From contig JAISHX010000081.1 of NCBI GenBank assembly GCA_031262335.1, forward strand, positions 1 to 6,050: a DNA stretch of 6,050 nucleotides, in the 5' to 3' direction. The notes below the pieces were generated by a model. It was not told the DNA's origin. It worked only from the letters and a program-made list of their open reading frames with translations, and made no database searches. Shown here piece by piece: positions 1 to 5,047 of this stretch. Both the position numbers and the translations under genes were made by a program. Every line of letters begins with the position of its first letter. Position 1 is the stretch's first letter. The stretch comes from Clostridiales bacterium (GTDB lineage: Bacteria; Bacillota; Clostridia; Lachnospirales; WRAX01).

Positions 1-360
1 ATGGACTTTTTAAGGCGCGAAATCCATGAGGAATTTTTGAGGCAAGCTCCGTATATTGAAACAAAACCAAAAGACGAGCCTCCTGCAAAATATAATCATA
101 GTGCCGAAGTTAAAGACAGCCTTGTTGGAAGCGGTAGTATCCTTAACGGCAGAGTAGAACGAAGTGTTCTCTTTAGGAGAGTTACAACTTGTGAAAACTC
201 TGTAATAAAAAATTCTGTAATAATGGAAGGCTGCCATATAGGTTCTCATTGTGTAGTCGAAAACGCCATTATTGATAAGGAAGTAGTTATATCTGATGGA
301 AAATCCGTTATCGGAACTCCTACCGAACCTTTGATAATCGGAAAACGCGCCTTGGTATAA
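1..360 (+). CDS. glgD: Glucose-1-phosphate adenylyltransferase subunit GlgD, C-terminal part (5' end outside window)
   Basis: This is the last 119 residues of a protein whose family is about 370 residues long. The ATG at base 1 is an internal methionine that happens to sit at the window edge. GlgD is the regulatory or non-canonical partner of GlgC in Firmicutes; together they make ADP-glucose from glucose-1-phosphate and ATP for glycogen synthesis in the cytoplasm. What is visible is the region joining the nucleotidyltransferase domain to the C-terminal left-handed beta-helix. It contains the linker motif DEPPAKY (residues 25-31) and then imperfect hexapeptide repeats rich in V, I and G from about residue 35 to 105, including SVLFRRV and SVIMEGCHIGSHCVV. 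The DEPPAKY linker and the SVLFR strand are typical of GlgD rather than GlgC. The nucleotide-binding domain lies upstream and cannot be judged. A glgC gene directly upstream is expected from family context but not seen. Confidence 0.9.
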   Translation: MDFLRREIHEEFLRQAPYIETKPKDEPPAKYNHSAEVKDSLVGSGSILNGRVERSVLFRRVTTCENSVIKNSVIMEGCHIGSHCVVENAIIDKEVVISDGKSVIGTPTEPLIIGKRALV

Positions 361-376
361 AAAATCAAACTATTAT

Positions 377-414
377 AAGACCTTGGGGACTTGTTCCCCT
401 TGGTCTTGCCTTTT
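377..414 (+). terminator. Probable intrinsic terminator after glgD
   Basis: AAGACC (377-382) pairs with GGTCTT (402-407). GGGGA (385-389) pairs with TCCCC (395-399). A TT/TT internal loop separates the two stems and CTTGT forms the loop. A short T-run follows at 411-414. The T-run is weak, so termination may be only partial, but the hairpin is GC-rich and sits 17 bases after the glgD stop. Confidence 0.6.
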
Positions 415-427
415 AAGGTGTTATTGT

Positions 428-1570
428 ATGAAAACAAAAAGAAGTATTATAACAGCAGTAACAGTCCTATTGTTTATCGCTTTTCTTGCTTGCGCAATAG
501 CATATTTCAACAAGCCCGACCCTAACGCCGTAAAAAGTGCGGCGTGGCAATATAGATTCGTTACTGTCAAAGTGCTTGAAGTTTTATACGACGACGCATC
601 GCCTGATTATATTCGTTCGGAAGGCAGACGATTGGGAACACAGTCATTGAGAGTTGAAATTATGGACGGAATCCATAAAGGTGATGTCGCAACTTGCAAC
701 AACTATCTTTCGGCACTTGCAAATATTGACCTTAAAGTTGGTGATACAGCTATTATGCGCGTAGTTGATTACGATGACGGAACATACTCTCTTAATATGC
801 AAAATTATAATCGCGGTCCTGTTTACATTGCCTTTATTATTGTATTTTTTGTTCTTGTTATTGCTCTTGGCGGCAAAAAAGGTGCCATGTCTTTACTTGG
901 ATTAGTGTTTACGCTTATTTGCCTGTGGTTTTTACTTTTGCCAATGATGCGTCAAGGTATTTCACCTATTCCCGCAACCATTTTAATTGTAATAATAACC
1001 GCCGCCGTTTCTCTGTTTTTGTTGGACGGAATTACAAAAAAATCTGTTTCGGCGGTAATTTCATGTATCGGCGGGACACTGATTGCCGGATTATGTGCGT
1101 TTGCTGTCGGGGTTATTTCTCCAATGAACGGCTGGAACACAGGCGAGGCGGAAACTTTAATGCTTCAGGCGACAGACCACGGACTTAACATAAGCGGACT
1201 TCTTGTTTGCTCTATAATTATTTCCGCACTCGGCGCAACAATGGATGTTGCAATGTCAATTTCTTCTGCAATATCGGAGATTCATTCTCTTAATCCACAA
1301 ACTTCTTCTAAGAATCTTTTTATTTCCGGCATGAACATAGGCAGAGATGCAATGGGTACAATGACAAATACTCTTATCTTGGCTTTTTGCGGTTCTTCTC
1401 TTAACATGCTTATACTTACTCAAGCGTATGATATTCCTCTTAAACAACTTATAAACACCGATATAATAAACATAGAGATTCTTCAGGGAGTGGCAGGTTC
1501 AATCGGAATTGTGCTGACCGTTCCGCTTGTTGCGTTTATTTCATCAAAAATAATGAAAGTTAAAGCGTGA
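428..1570 (+). CDS. YibE/F family multi-pass membrane protein
   Basis: A 380-residue membrane protein of the YibE/F family. The family's biochemical role is not established. The ATG at 428 is chosen because AAGGTG (415-420) lies 7 bases upstream; the reading frame stays open to 383, but that stretch overlaps the terminator hairpin. Layout: an N-terminal membrane segment or signal anchor (about 6-27), an extracytoplasmic beta-rich domain (about 40-128), then about seven hydrophobic helices (about 131-148, 153-173, 181-200, 207-230, 254-275, 309-331, 350-373). The late motifs LGATMDVAMSISSA (268-281) and GRDAMGTMTNTLILAF (305-320), together with SPMNGW (231-236), are the conserved core of YibE/F and appear intact. 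Polar residues inside these helices (D273, N314, T311) suggest a transport or channel role, which is inference. The gene is followed 4 bases later by the comEA-like gene, so the two are probably co-transcribed. Confidence 0.9.
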   Translation: MKTKRSIITAVTVLLFIAFLACAIAYFNKPDPNAVKSAAWQYRFVTVKVLEVLYDDASPDYIRSEGRRLGTQSLRVEIMDGIHKGDVATCNNYLSALANIDLKVGDTAIMRVVDYDDGTYSLNMQNYNRGPVYIAFIIVFFVLVIALGGKKGAMSLLGLVFTLICLWFLLLPMMRQGISPIPATILIVIITAAVSLFLLDGITKKSVSAVISCIGGTLIAGLCAFAVGVISPMNGWNTGEAETLMLQATDHGLNISGLLVCSIIISALGATMDVAMSISSAISEIHSLNPQTSSKNLFISGMNIGRDAMGTMTNTLILAFCGSSLNMLILTQAYDIPLKQLINTDIINIEILQGVAGSIGIVLTVPLVAFISSKIMKVKA

Positions 1571-1574
1571 TTAT

Positions 1575-2225
1575 ATGCAAAATGATGATAGCAATAATAA
1601 ACCAATAAAAATAATTTTACTATGTGCCGCAATTATTTGTGCTGTTTTGGTGTGTATTTATTACATGGAAAAACGTAACTCGGCAGAAGAAGTTTTTGCG
1701 GAAAAGCCAATCCAAACGCAAACTCCAACCCAACCGCCGATAATGCCTTCTCCCGCGCCGACAATATGTATGATAAAAGTCCATATATTAGGCGCGGTCA
1801 AAGTCCCCGGTGTTTATGAATTACCTGAAGGCTCAAGAATTCAAGATGCCGTAAGTGTTGCCGGCGGATTTACTTACAGAGCCGACAGAACAGCATTAAA
1901 CTTGTCTAAACAACTGACAGACGAACAGCAAATAAAAATACCCGAAATTGATTTAAGCAGCAACAAAGAAGAAAAAGAAACTCCTTCACCTCCTCCCGAT
2001 ATAATTGTCATTATGACAGCAGAAGTGTCAATTCCTGAAATTAACATCAATACAGCTGATAAGGAATTATTGACGACACTCCCCGGTATTGGCGACGCTA
2101 TTGCGGGATATATTATTGAATACCGCGAAACAAACGGCTTATTCCAAAATACAGAAGAAATAAAAAATGTTCCACGAATCGGTGATTCGATTTATAATCA
2201 GATAAAGGATAAAATAACTGTATAA
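1575..2225 (+). CDS. comEA: ComEA-like protein: membrane anchor, SLBB domain, helix-hairpin-helix DNA-binding domain
   Basis: A 216-residue protein with ComEA architecture. Residues 12-31 form one hydrophobic helix, placing the rest outside the membrane. Residues 40-63 are a Pro/Thr/Gln-rich linker. Residues 66-123 are an SLBB-type domain (VHILGAVKVPGVYELPEG). Residues 124-154 are a second charged and Pro-rich linker. Residues 156-216 carry the paired helix-hairpin-helix: NINTADKELLTTLPGIG (157-173) and NVPRIGDSIYNQI (198-210). ComEA proteins bind incoming double-stranded DNA at the cell surface and pass it to the ComEC channel during transformation. The ATG lies 4 bases after the yibE/F stop, and no good Shine-Dalgarno sequence precedes it, so translation is probably coupled. 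No comEC or comEB follows; murA does, so the gene is separated from the usual partners at least within this window. The symbol is given by domain architecture; competence function is not shown. Confidence 0.85.
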   Translation: MQNDDSNNKPIKIILLCAAIICAVLVCIYYMEKRNSAEEVFAEKPIQTQTPTQPPIMPSPAPTICMIKVHILGAVKVPGVYELPEGSRIQDAVSVAGGFTYRADRTALNLSKQLTDEQQIKIPEIDLSSNKEEKETPSPPPDIIVIMTAEVSIPEININTADKELLTTLPGIGDAIAGYIIEYRETNGLFQNTEEIKNVPRIGDSIYNQIKDKITV

Positions 2226-2283
2226 TACAAGGGAAAATTTTTTACGGCAAAATGTTCGCCGCAAAGAGTTATTTTCTAAAAAT

Positions 2284-2293
2284 TGGCTATACT
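2284..2293 (+). promoter_or_regulatory. Possible -10 region for murA
   Basis: TATACT at 2288-2293 lies in the 85-base gap before murA. A TG at 2284-2285 is one base off the extended -10 position. No recognisable -35 lies 16-18 bases upstream (2265-2270 reads AGAGTT). murA may equally be read through from the yibE/F-comEA transcript, since no convincing terminator lies in the gap. Confidence 0.25.
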
Positions 2294-2310
2294 AATCTAC
2301 AGGTGATAGT

Positions 2311-3567
2311 GTGGCTAAATTTATTGTGGAAGAAAGCCGTCCGCTTAGGGGGGCTGTAAAAATCGGAGGAAGTAAAAACGCCGTCTTGCCAATAATGGCG
2401 GCATCTCTCCTGTGTGCAGATATGTGCAAAATTCATGATGTGCCAAACCTGACTGACGTTTCAGTCATGAAGGAAATTTTAACTGAACTCGGAGCCGAAG
2501 TAGTATGGGATACTGCTGAAGAAAATATAGAAATAAACTGTTCAAACATTAAAAATGATACAATTTCTTATACTCTTTCCGGAAAAATGCGGGCATCATT
2601 TCTTGTTATGGGTTCGCTTTTGGCACGTTTCGGAAAGGCAAAAATACCGCTGCCCGGAGGATGCGCCATTGGTGCAAGACCTGTTGACTTGCACCTTAAA
2701 GGTTTTGCGGCTTTGGGTGCGAAAGTAGAATGTGAACACGGATATGCTGCCGCAGAATGCAAGCAGCTTACGGGCAGTACAATTTATTTGGATTTTCCAA
2801 GCGTTGGCGCAACAGAAAATATTATGACGGCGGCAACGCTTGCAAAAGGACAAACTATAATCCAAAATTGTGCAATCGAACCTGAAATTGTTGACCTTGC
2901 GAATTTTCTTTCATCGCTGGGTGCGGAAATCCGCGGCGCAGGAACAGATACAATACGAATAACCGGTGTAACAGCTTTAAAAGGTTGTGAACACACAGTT
3001 ATTCCGGACAGAATCGAAGCAGGCACTTTTATGGCGGCAACAGCGGCGACACGCGGCGAAGTTACAATAACGAATGTCGTATCAGACCATCTCCGTCCGA
3101 TTATCGCAAAATTAAGAGAAATGGGCGTGACAGTTTCGGAAACTGAAGGCGGAATAAATGTTTTTGCGCGTGACAGACTTCTTGCAACCGATATAAAAAC
3201 TTTGCCGTATCCCGGTTTTCCGACAGATATGCAGGCACAGTTAATGAGTGTTCTTATTTCATCAAAAGGCTGCTCGGTTGTAACCGAAACCTTGTTTGAA
3301 AACCGATTTATGCACGTCTGCGAACTTGTGAGAATGGGTGCGGACATTAAAATCGAAAGCAGAACTGCTCTTATTGAAGGTGTTGAAAAACTTAAAGGAG
3401 CACAAGTCCGCGCAACAGATTTGCGTGCCGGGGCAAGCCTTGTTATTGCAGCTTTAAGTGCGCATGGGCAAACCGAAATAAATGAAATTTCTCACATAGA
3501 ACGAGGCTATTGCGGTTTAGACCAAAAACTGAAATGTTTAGGCGCTAACATTGCAAGAATAGAATAA
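2311..3567 (+). CDS. murA: UDP-N-acetylglucosamine 1-carboxyvinyltransferase (MurA)
   Basis: MurA transfers enolpyruvate from phosphoenolpyruvate to UDP-GlcNAc in the cytoplasm, the first committed step of peptidoglycan synthesis. The protein is 418 residues, matching the family (E. coli MurA is 419). Residues known from the family are all present: K22-N23 in GGSKNAVLP; the catalytic loop PGGCAIGARPVDLH (115-128) with Cys118, the residue alkylated by fosfomycin; Asp306 in FPTDMQAQ; FENRFMH; Arg372 in TDLRAGASL; and Arg398 in HIERGY. The keeping of Cys rather than Asp at 118 predicts fosfomycin sensitivity at the target level, which is inference. The start is GTG at 2311, with AGGTGA (2301-2306) 4 bases upstream, a rather short spacing. 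Clostridia often carry two murA paralogues, so this may be either copy. The terminator hairpin starts on the base after the stop codon. Confidence 0.97.
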   Translation: MAKFIVEESRPLRGAVKIGGSKNAVLPIMAASLLCADMCKIHDVPNLTDVSVMKEILTELGAEVVWDTAEENIEINCSNIKNDTISYTLSGKMRASFLVMGSLLARFGKAKIPLPGGCAIGARPVDLHLKGFAALGAKVECEHGYAAAECKQLTGSTIYLDFPSVGATENIMTAATLAKGQTIIQNCAIEPEIVDLANFLSSLGAEIRGAGTDTIRITGVTALKGCEHTVIPDRIEAGTFMAATAATRGEVTITNVVSDHLRPIIAKLREMGVTVSETEGGINVFARDRLLATDIKTLPYPGFPTDMQAQLMSVLISSKGCSVVTETLFENRFMHVCELVRMGADIKIESRTALIEGVEKLKGAQVRATDLRAGASLVIAALSAHGQTEINEISHIERGYCGLDQKLKCLGANIARIE

Positions 3568-3610
3568 AAAAATAGCCTGTTGGCAACCATCTTGCCAATA
3601 GGCTATTTTT
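3568..3610 (+). terminator. Strong, bidirectional intrinsic terminator after murA
   Basis: Bases 3568-3586 pair with 3592-3610 over 19 positions, with one G-T wobble (3579/3599) and a 5-base loop CCATC. The outer arms are A5 and T5, so a U-run follows the GC stem on the plus strand. On the minus strand the run is seven Ts. It can therefore stop murA transcription and also leftward transcription from the small ORF at 3714-3836. Confidence 0.95.
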
Positions 3611-3636
3611 GTGTTAACATAGCAATAAATAAAAAT

Positions 3637-3661
3637 TTATTAGACCCCTTTCGAAACCTAT
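3637..3661 (-). repeat. Left flanking inverted repeat
   Basis: The reverse complement of these 25 bases matches 5004-5028 at 20 of 25 positions, sharing the core GGTTTCGAAA, two mismatches, then GGTCTA. The similarity stops on both sides of the 25 bases. TTTCGAAA within it is itself palindromic. Confidence 0.55.
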
Positions 3662-3675
3662 GAAGGTATTATATA

Positions 3676-3717
3676 ATAACCTATAGATAATTGAGAGTCT
3701 ATCCAACAATAGGTTAT
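3676..3717. repeat. 9-base inverted repeat (ATAACCTAT / ATAGGTTAT)
   Basis: Arms at 3676-3684 and 3709-3717 are perfect complements separated by 24 bases. The right arm overlaps the stop codon of the leftward small ORF (3714-3716). No T-run follows on either strand, so this is not a standard terminator. It may be a pair of operator half-sites, since AGGTTAT recurs at the promoter near 3940. Confidence 0.5.
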
Positions 3718-3836
3718 ACTAATAGCCATAATAACATTTGATAAAACTGCATGCGACCGCTTGTTTGTCTTTCACTTTTTTGCGTACCTGCGCCACCCTC
3801 AAAACCTGCTCCGCTGTTATGGTATGTCTTTGGCAT
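3714..3836 (-). CDS. Small leftward ORF, 40 residues, unknown function
   Basis: On the minus strand an ATG at 3836 opens 40 codons to TAA at 3714. The case for it being real is its start: AGAGGTG (minus strand, 3849-3843) lies 6 bases before the ATG, and an extended -10 lies just upstream of that. The predicted peptide starts MPKTYHNSGAGFEGGAGTQK, continues with a polar stretch (SERQTSGRMQ) and ends in a hydrophobic tail (MLLWLLV). Nothing in it is recognised. It is oriented away from the membrane-protein/TIR pair, and its transcript would end at the shared terminator next to murA. It could be a small membrane-active peptide, or the surviving 5' end of a longer gene broken by the insertion or decay of the islet. 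The plus-strand reading of the same bases (from 3751) has no ribosome binding site and is less credible. Confidence 0.4.
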   Translation of the reverse strand: MPKTYHNSGAGFEGGAGTQKSERQTSGRMQFYQMLLWLLV

Positions 3837-3855
3837 CTTCCTCACCTCTGATTAC

Positions 3856-3864
3856 ATTATACCA
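3856..3864 (-). promoter_or_regulatory. Extended -10 element for the leftward small ORF
   Basis: On the minus strand this reads TGGTATAAT, a perfect extended -10. No -35 is recognisable 17 bases further upstream (3884-3879 reads TCAAGC), which extended -10 promoters can tolerate. The predicted start point near 3849 would leave a very short leader that barely includes the ribosome binding site, which lowers confidence. Confidence 0.4.
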
Positions 3865-3919
3865 GTTTTATTGAGTAAGCTTGAATACTTAATTTTTACA
3901 CTTATAAATAATAGTGCTA

Positions 3920-3948
3920 TTGACTTGTATAAAAACAAAGGTTATAAT
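3920..3948 (+). promoter_or_regulatory. Strong sigma-70/SigA promoter of the membrane-protein/TIR operon
   Basis: TTGACT (3920-3925) and TATAAT (3943-3948) are separated by exactly 17 bases, close to the full consensus. The transcription start should fall near 3955, about 36 bases before the ATG at 3991. Confidence 0.85.
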
Positions 3949-3962
3949 TAAATATAAACCTT
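3938..3962. promoter_or_regulatory. Candidate operator: dyad across the -10 and start point
   Basis: AAGGTT (3938-3943) and AACCTT (3957-3962) form a 25-base dyad, with TATA at 3943-3946 and 3953-3956 as an inner symmetric part. It covers the -10 and the predicted start, where a bound repressor would block initiation. No regulator gene is visible in the window. Confidence 0.4.
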
Positions 3963-3990
3963 GCTATAACGCTTTATTTGGAGGCTTATT

Positions 3991-4542
3991 ATGGGAAAAT
4001 CAGATAGCAAAGTTCCAACTCAGGATTCACTTAAATTAGATAGCAAAGTTCCAACTCAGGATTCACCTGCATTAGATAGCAAAGTTTCAATTGAGGATTC
4101 ACTTGATAAAGATGAAATATCTCAGTTATATAAAGCGGTTTCGGGATTTAGCTCTCAAAGCTTTGAACTAAAGAAGCTTTGCGTCACAGTAGAAGTGTCA
4201 GTATGTACACTCTTTTTCACCGTATTTATAGACAACTTTGATAATACGTTATTTGATAATAATTTATTTGGTTGTCTGTGTAAATTGTCTGCTTTATTGA
4301 TTCCGATTTTATTCTGTATCGTGGATATTACCACCTATTATTACCAAGATAAACTTAGAGCTTCGATATTCAAATTAGAAAACAATATAAGAAAGAGACA
4401 TGAAATTGCTACTAAAGAGAATAAAAGGTTTACTACTCGTAGCAGAGTCCCTTATAGATTATTTCGGTCTATTCTCAACGCATCGAATATTATTTATTTG
4501 GGATTGATTGTGATTGGTAGCTTACTATTCTTCATATTCTAA
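3991..4542 (+). CDS. Small multi-helix membrane protein with N-terminal repeats, SLATT-like; putative effector partner of the TIR protein
   Basis: A 183-residue protein of unrecognised family. ATG at 3991 is preceded by GGAGG (3980-3984) at 6 bases. Residues 5-40 are three 12-residue repeats starting DSK, in a polar, probably disordered N-terminus. Hydrophobic helices lie at about 62-80, 94-115 and 166-183, with the C-terminus ending in the membrane. Between the second and third helices is a basic, probably cytoplasmic stretch (119-160) rich in K and R. The junction PILFCIVDITTYYYQDKLR (105-123), an aspartate-tyrosine pattern at the end of the second helix, resembles small membrane proteins paired with nucleotide-signal or TIR enzymes in bacterial conflict systems (SLATT-like). 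That resemblance is from memory and is inference. The TIR gene follows after 10 bases, so the two form one operon. A pore or membrane-disrupting effector controlled by the TIR protein is the leading guess. It could instead be an unrelated membrane anchor. Confidence 0.8.
   Translation: MGKSDSKVPTQDSLKLDSKVPTQDSPALDSKVSIEDSLDKDEISQLYKAVSGFSSQSFELKKLCVTVEVSVCTLFFTVFIDNFDNTLFDNNLFGCLCKLSALLIPILFCIVDITTYYYQDKLRASIFKLENNIRKRHEIATKENKRFTTRSRVPYRLFRSILNASNIIYLGLIVIGSLLFFIF
4003..4110 (+). repeat. Three in-frame 36-base tandem repeats
   Basis: Units at 4003-4038, 4039-4074 and 4075-4110 each encode 12 residues. Unit 2 matches unit 1 at 33 of 36 bases; unit 3 matches unit 1 at 29 of 36. Each starts GATAGCAAAGTT. 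Because the unit is a multiple of three, copy number could change without breaking the gene. Confidence 0.95.
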
Positions 4543-4552
4543 TGGTGGATAC

Positions 4553-4906
4553 ATGAAAAAAATTTTTATATCATATACTTTAAGAGATTCATTTATTAAC
4601 AAAGATAAGTTACAAAGCATCAAAAACAAACTATTATCAATTTTAAATGTACAAACTTATATAGATATAATAGATAATCATAATTTAAATTCTCCGCAAG
4701 AAGAAGTAATAAGACAATTAACACAAGCTGATGCTGTCTGGGTTATAAATAGCCCTAAAATTAATGAATCAGAATGGGTTGCAACAGAACTATCATGTGC
4801 AAATAAATACTTTATACCAATTTATTACATTGATGTTGAAATTGTAAATGAGATTTTGAATATTAATGATAGCAAAATCTATAAAATCATTTCAAATTTT
4901 CTTTAA
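4553..4906 (+). CDS. Single-domain TIR protein
   Basis: A 117-residue protein consisting of little more than a TIR domain. The first strand and loop read KKIFISYTLRD (2-12), the usual TIR box 1. The segment QADAVWVINSPKINESEWVATEL (58-80) carries the strand D and following SxW...E signature. Glu79, four residues after Trp75, sits where the catalytic glutamate of NAD-consuming TIR enzymes such as SARM1 is found. IPIYYID (88-94) fits the last strand. Bacterial TIR domains usually hydrolyse or cyclise NAD+, either to deplete it or to make a signal molecule. Here no sensor, STING, SAVED or NB-ARC part is fused. ATG 4553 is chosen over an upstream start inside the preceding gene because GGTGG (4544-4548) precedes it and box 1 begins right there. 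The gap to the upstream stop is 10 bases. GC is only 23 %. Whether the C-terminus is complete is uncertain, as TIR domains are often 130-150 residues. Confidence 0.85.
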   Translation: MKKIFISYTLRDSFINKDKLQSIKNKLLSILNVQTYIDIIDNHNLNSPQEEVIRQLTQADAVWVINSPKINESEWVATELSCANKYFIPIYYIDVEIVNEILNINDSKIYKIISNFL

Positions 4907-5000
4907 TTTATATCCCAATAATATGTTGTCAATCTATAGCTGATAATTATCATATGATTTAAATACAATTTTGCGATATTTATAATTTTGGATTGCTTAA

Positions 5001-5028
5001 TTGATTGGTTTCGAAATAGGTCTATTAT
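5001..5028 (+). promoter_or_regulatory. Possible tfoX-like operon promoter overlapping the right inverted repeat
   Basis: TTGATT (5001-5006) and TATTAT (5023-5028) are 16 bases apart. The predicted start near 5035 would fall inside the ribosome binding site (5033-5037), so either initiation is elsewhere or this is not the promoter. TATAAT at 4981-4986 is an alternative -10 without a good -35. No terminator separates the TIR gene from tfoX, so read-through is also possible. Confidence 0.3.
5004..5028 (+). repeat. Right flanking inverted repeat
   Basis: Matches the reverse complement of 3637-3661 at 20 of 25 positions. It lies 19 bases before the GTG start of the next gene, so the islet's right edge would sit directly against the downstream gene's ribosome binding site. 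Confidence 0.55.
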
Positions 5029-5047
5029 TGACGGAGGTATATAAATT

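Larger units (their letters stand above)
3568..3990. other. Spacer between murA and the membrane-protein gene, rich in dyads
   Basis: This 423-base stretch holds, in order: the bidirectional terminator; the left flanking inverted repeat; a near-palindrome at 3665-3681 (GGTATTATATAATAACC); a 9-base inverted repeat (3676-3684 and 3709-3717); the leftward 40-codon ORF; a leftward -10 element; a featureless AT-rich piece (about 3865-3919); and the rightward promoter with an overlapping dyad. No RNA gene or larger coding region was recognised. Confidence 0.7.
3637..5028. mobile_element. Putative horizontally acquired islet bounded by inverted repeats
   Basis: The two flanking 25-base inverted repeats enclose about 1.4 kb whose genes are clearly more AT-rich than the core genes on both sides. 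The TIR gene counts to 81 G+C in 354 bases (23 %). Two 60-base blocks of the membrane gene give 27-28 %, against 38-45 % in sampled tfoX/GNAT blocks and about 50 % in two murA blocks. There is no transposase, integrase or recombinase inside, no clear target-site duplication was found, and the repeats are imperfect. It could be a MITE-like or passively mobilised cargo unit, or simply an accessory insertion in which the repeats are regulatory sites. Confidence 0.35.

Noticed and set aside
383..427. N-terminal extension of the YibE/F protein by 15 residues
   Set aside because: The extension would start inside the terminator hairpin with no ribosome binding site; ATG 428 has AAGGTG at a good distance.
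2245..2261. Hairpin CGGC...GCCG between comEA and murA as a terminator
   Set aside because: Only four good pairs with an inner mismatch, and no T-run follows, so it does not qualify as an intrinsic terminator.
2784..3347. 187-codon minus-strand ORF inside murA
   Set aside because: It is the antisense of a strongly recognised MurA and shows no family-like motifs, so it is a shadow.
3751..3951. Plus-strand 66-codon ORF in the spacer before the membrane-protein gene
   Set aside because: No ribosome binding site precedes its ATG, it runs through the strong promoter at 3920-3948, and much of it is the antisense of the better-supported leftward small ORF.
4003..4110. CRISPR-like array
   Set aside because: The 36-base units are contiguous without spacers and lie in frame within a coding region, so they are protein repeats.
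4514..4552. Longer start for the TIR protein inside the upstream gene
   Set aside because: The added 13 residues are outside the TIR fold and overlap the coding end of the membrane protein; ATG 4553 has its own ribosome binding site.
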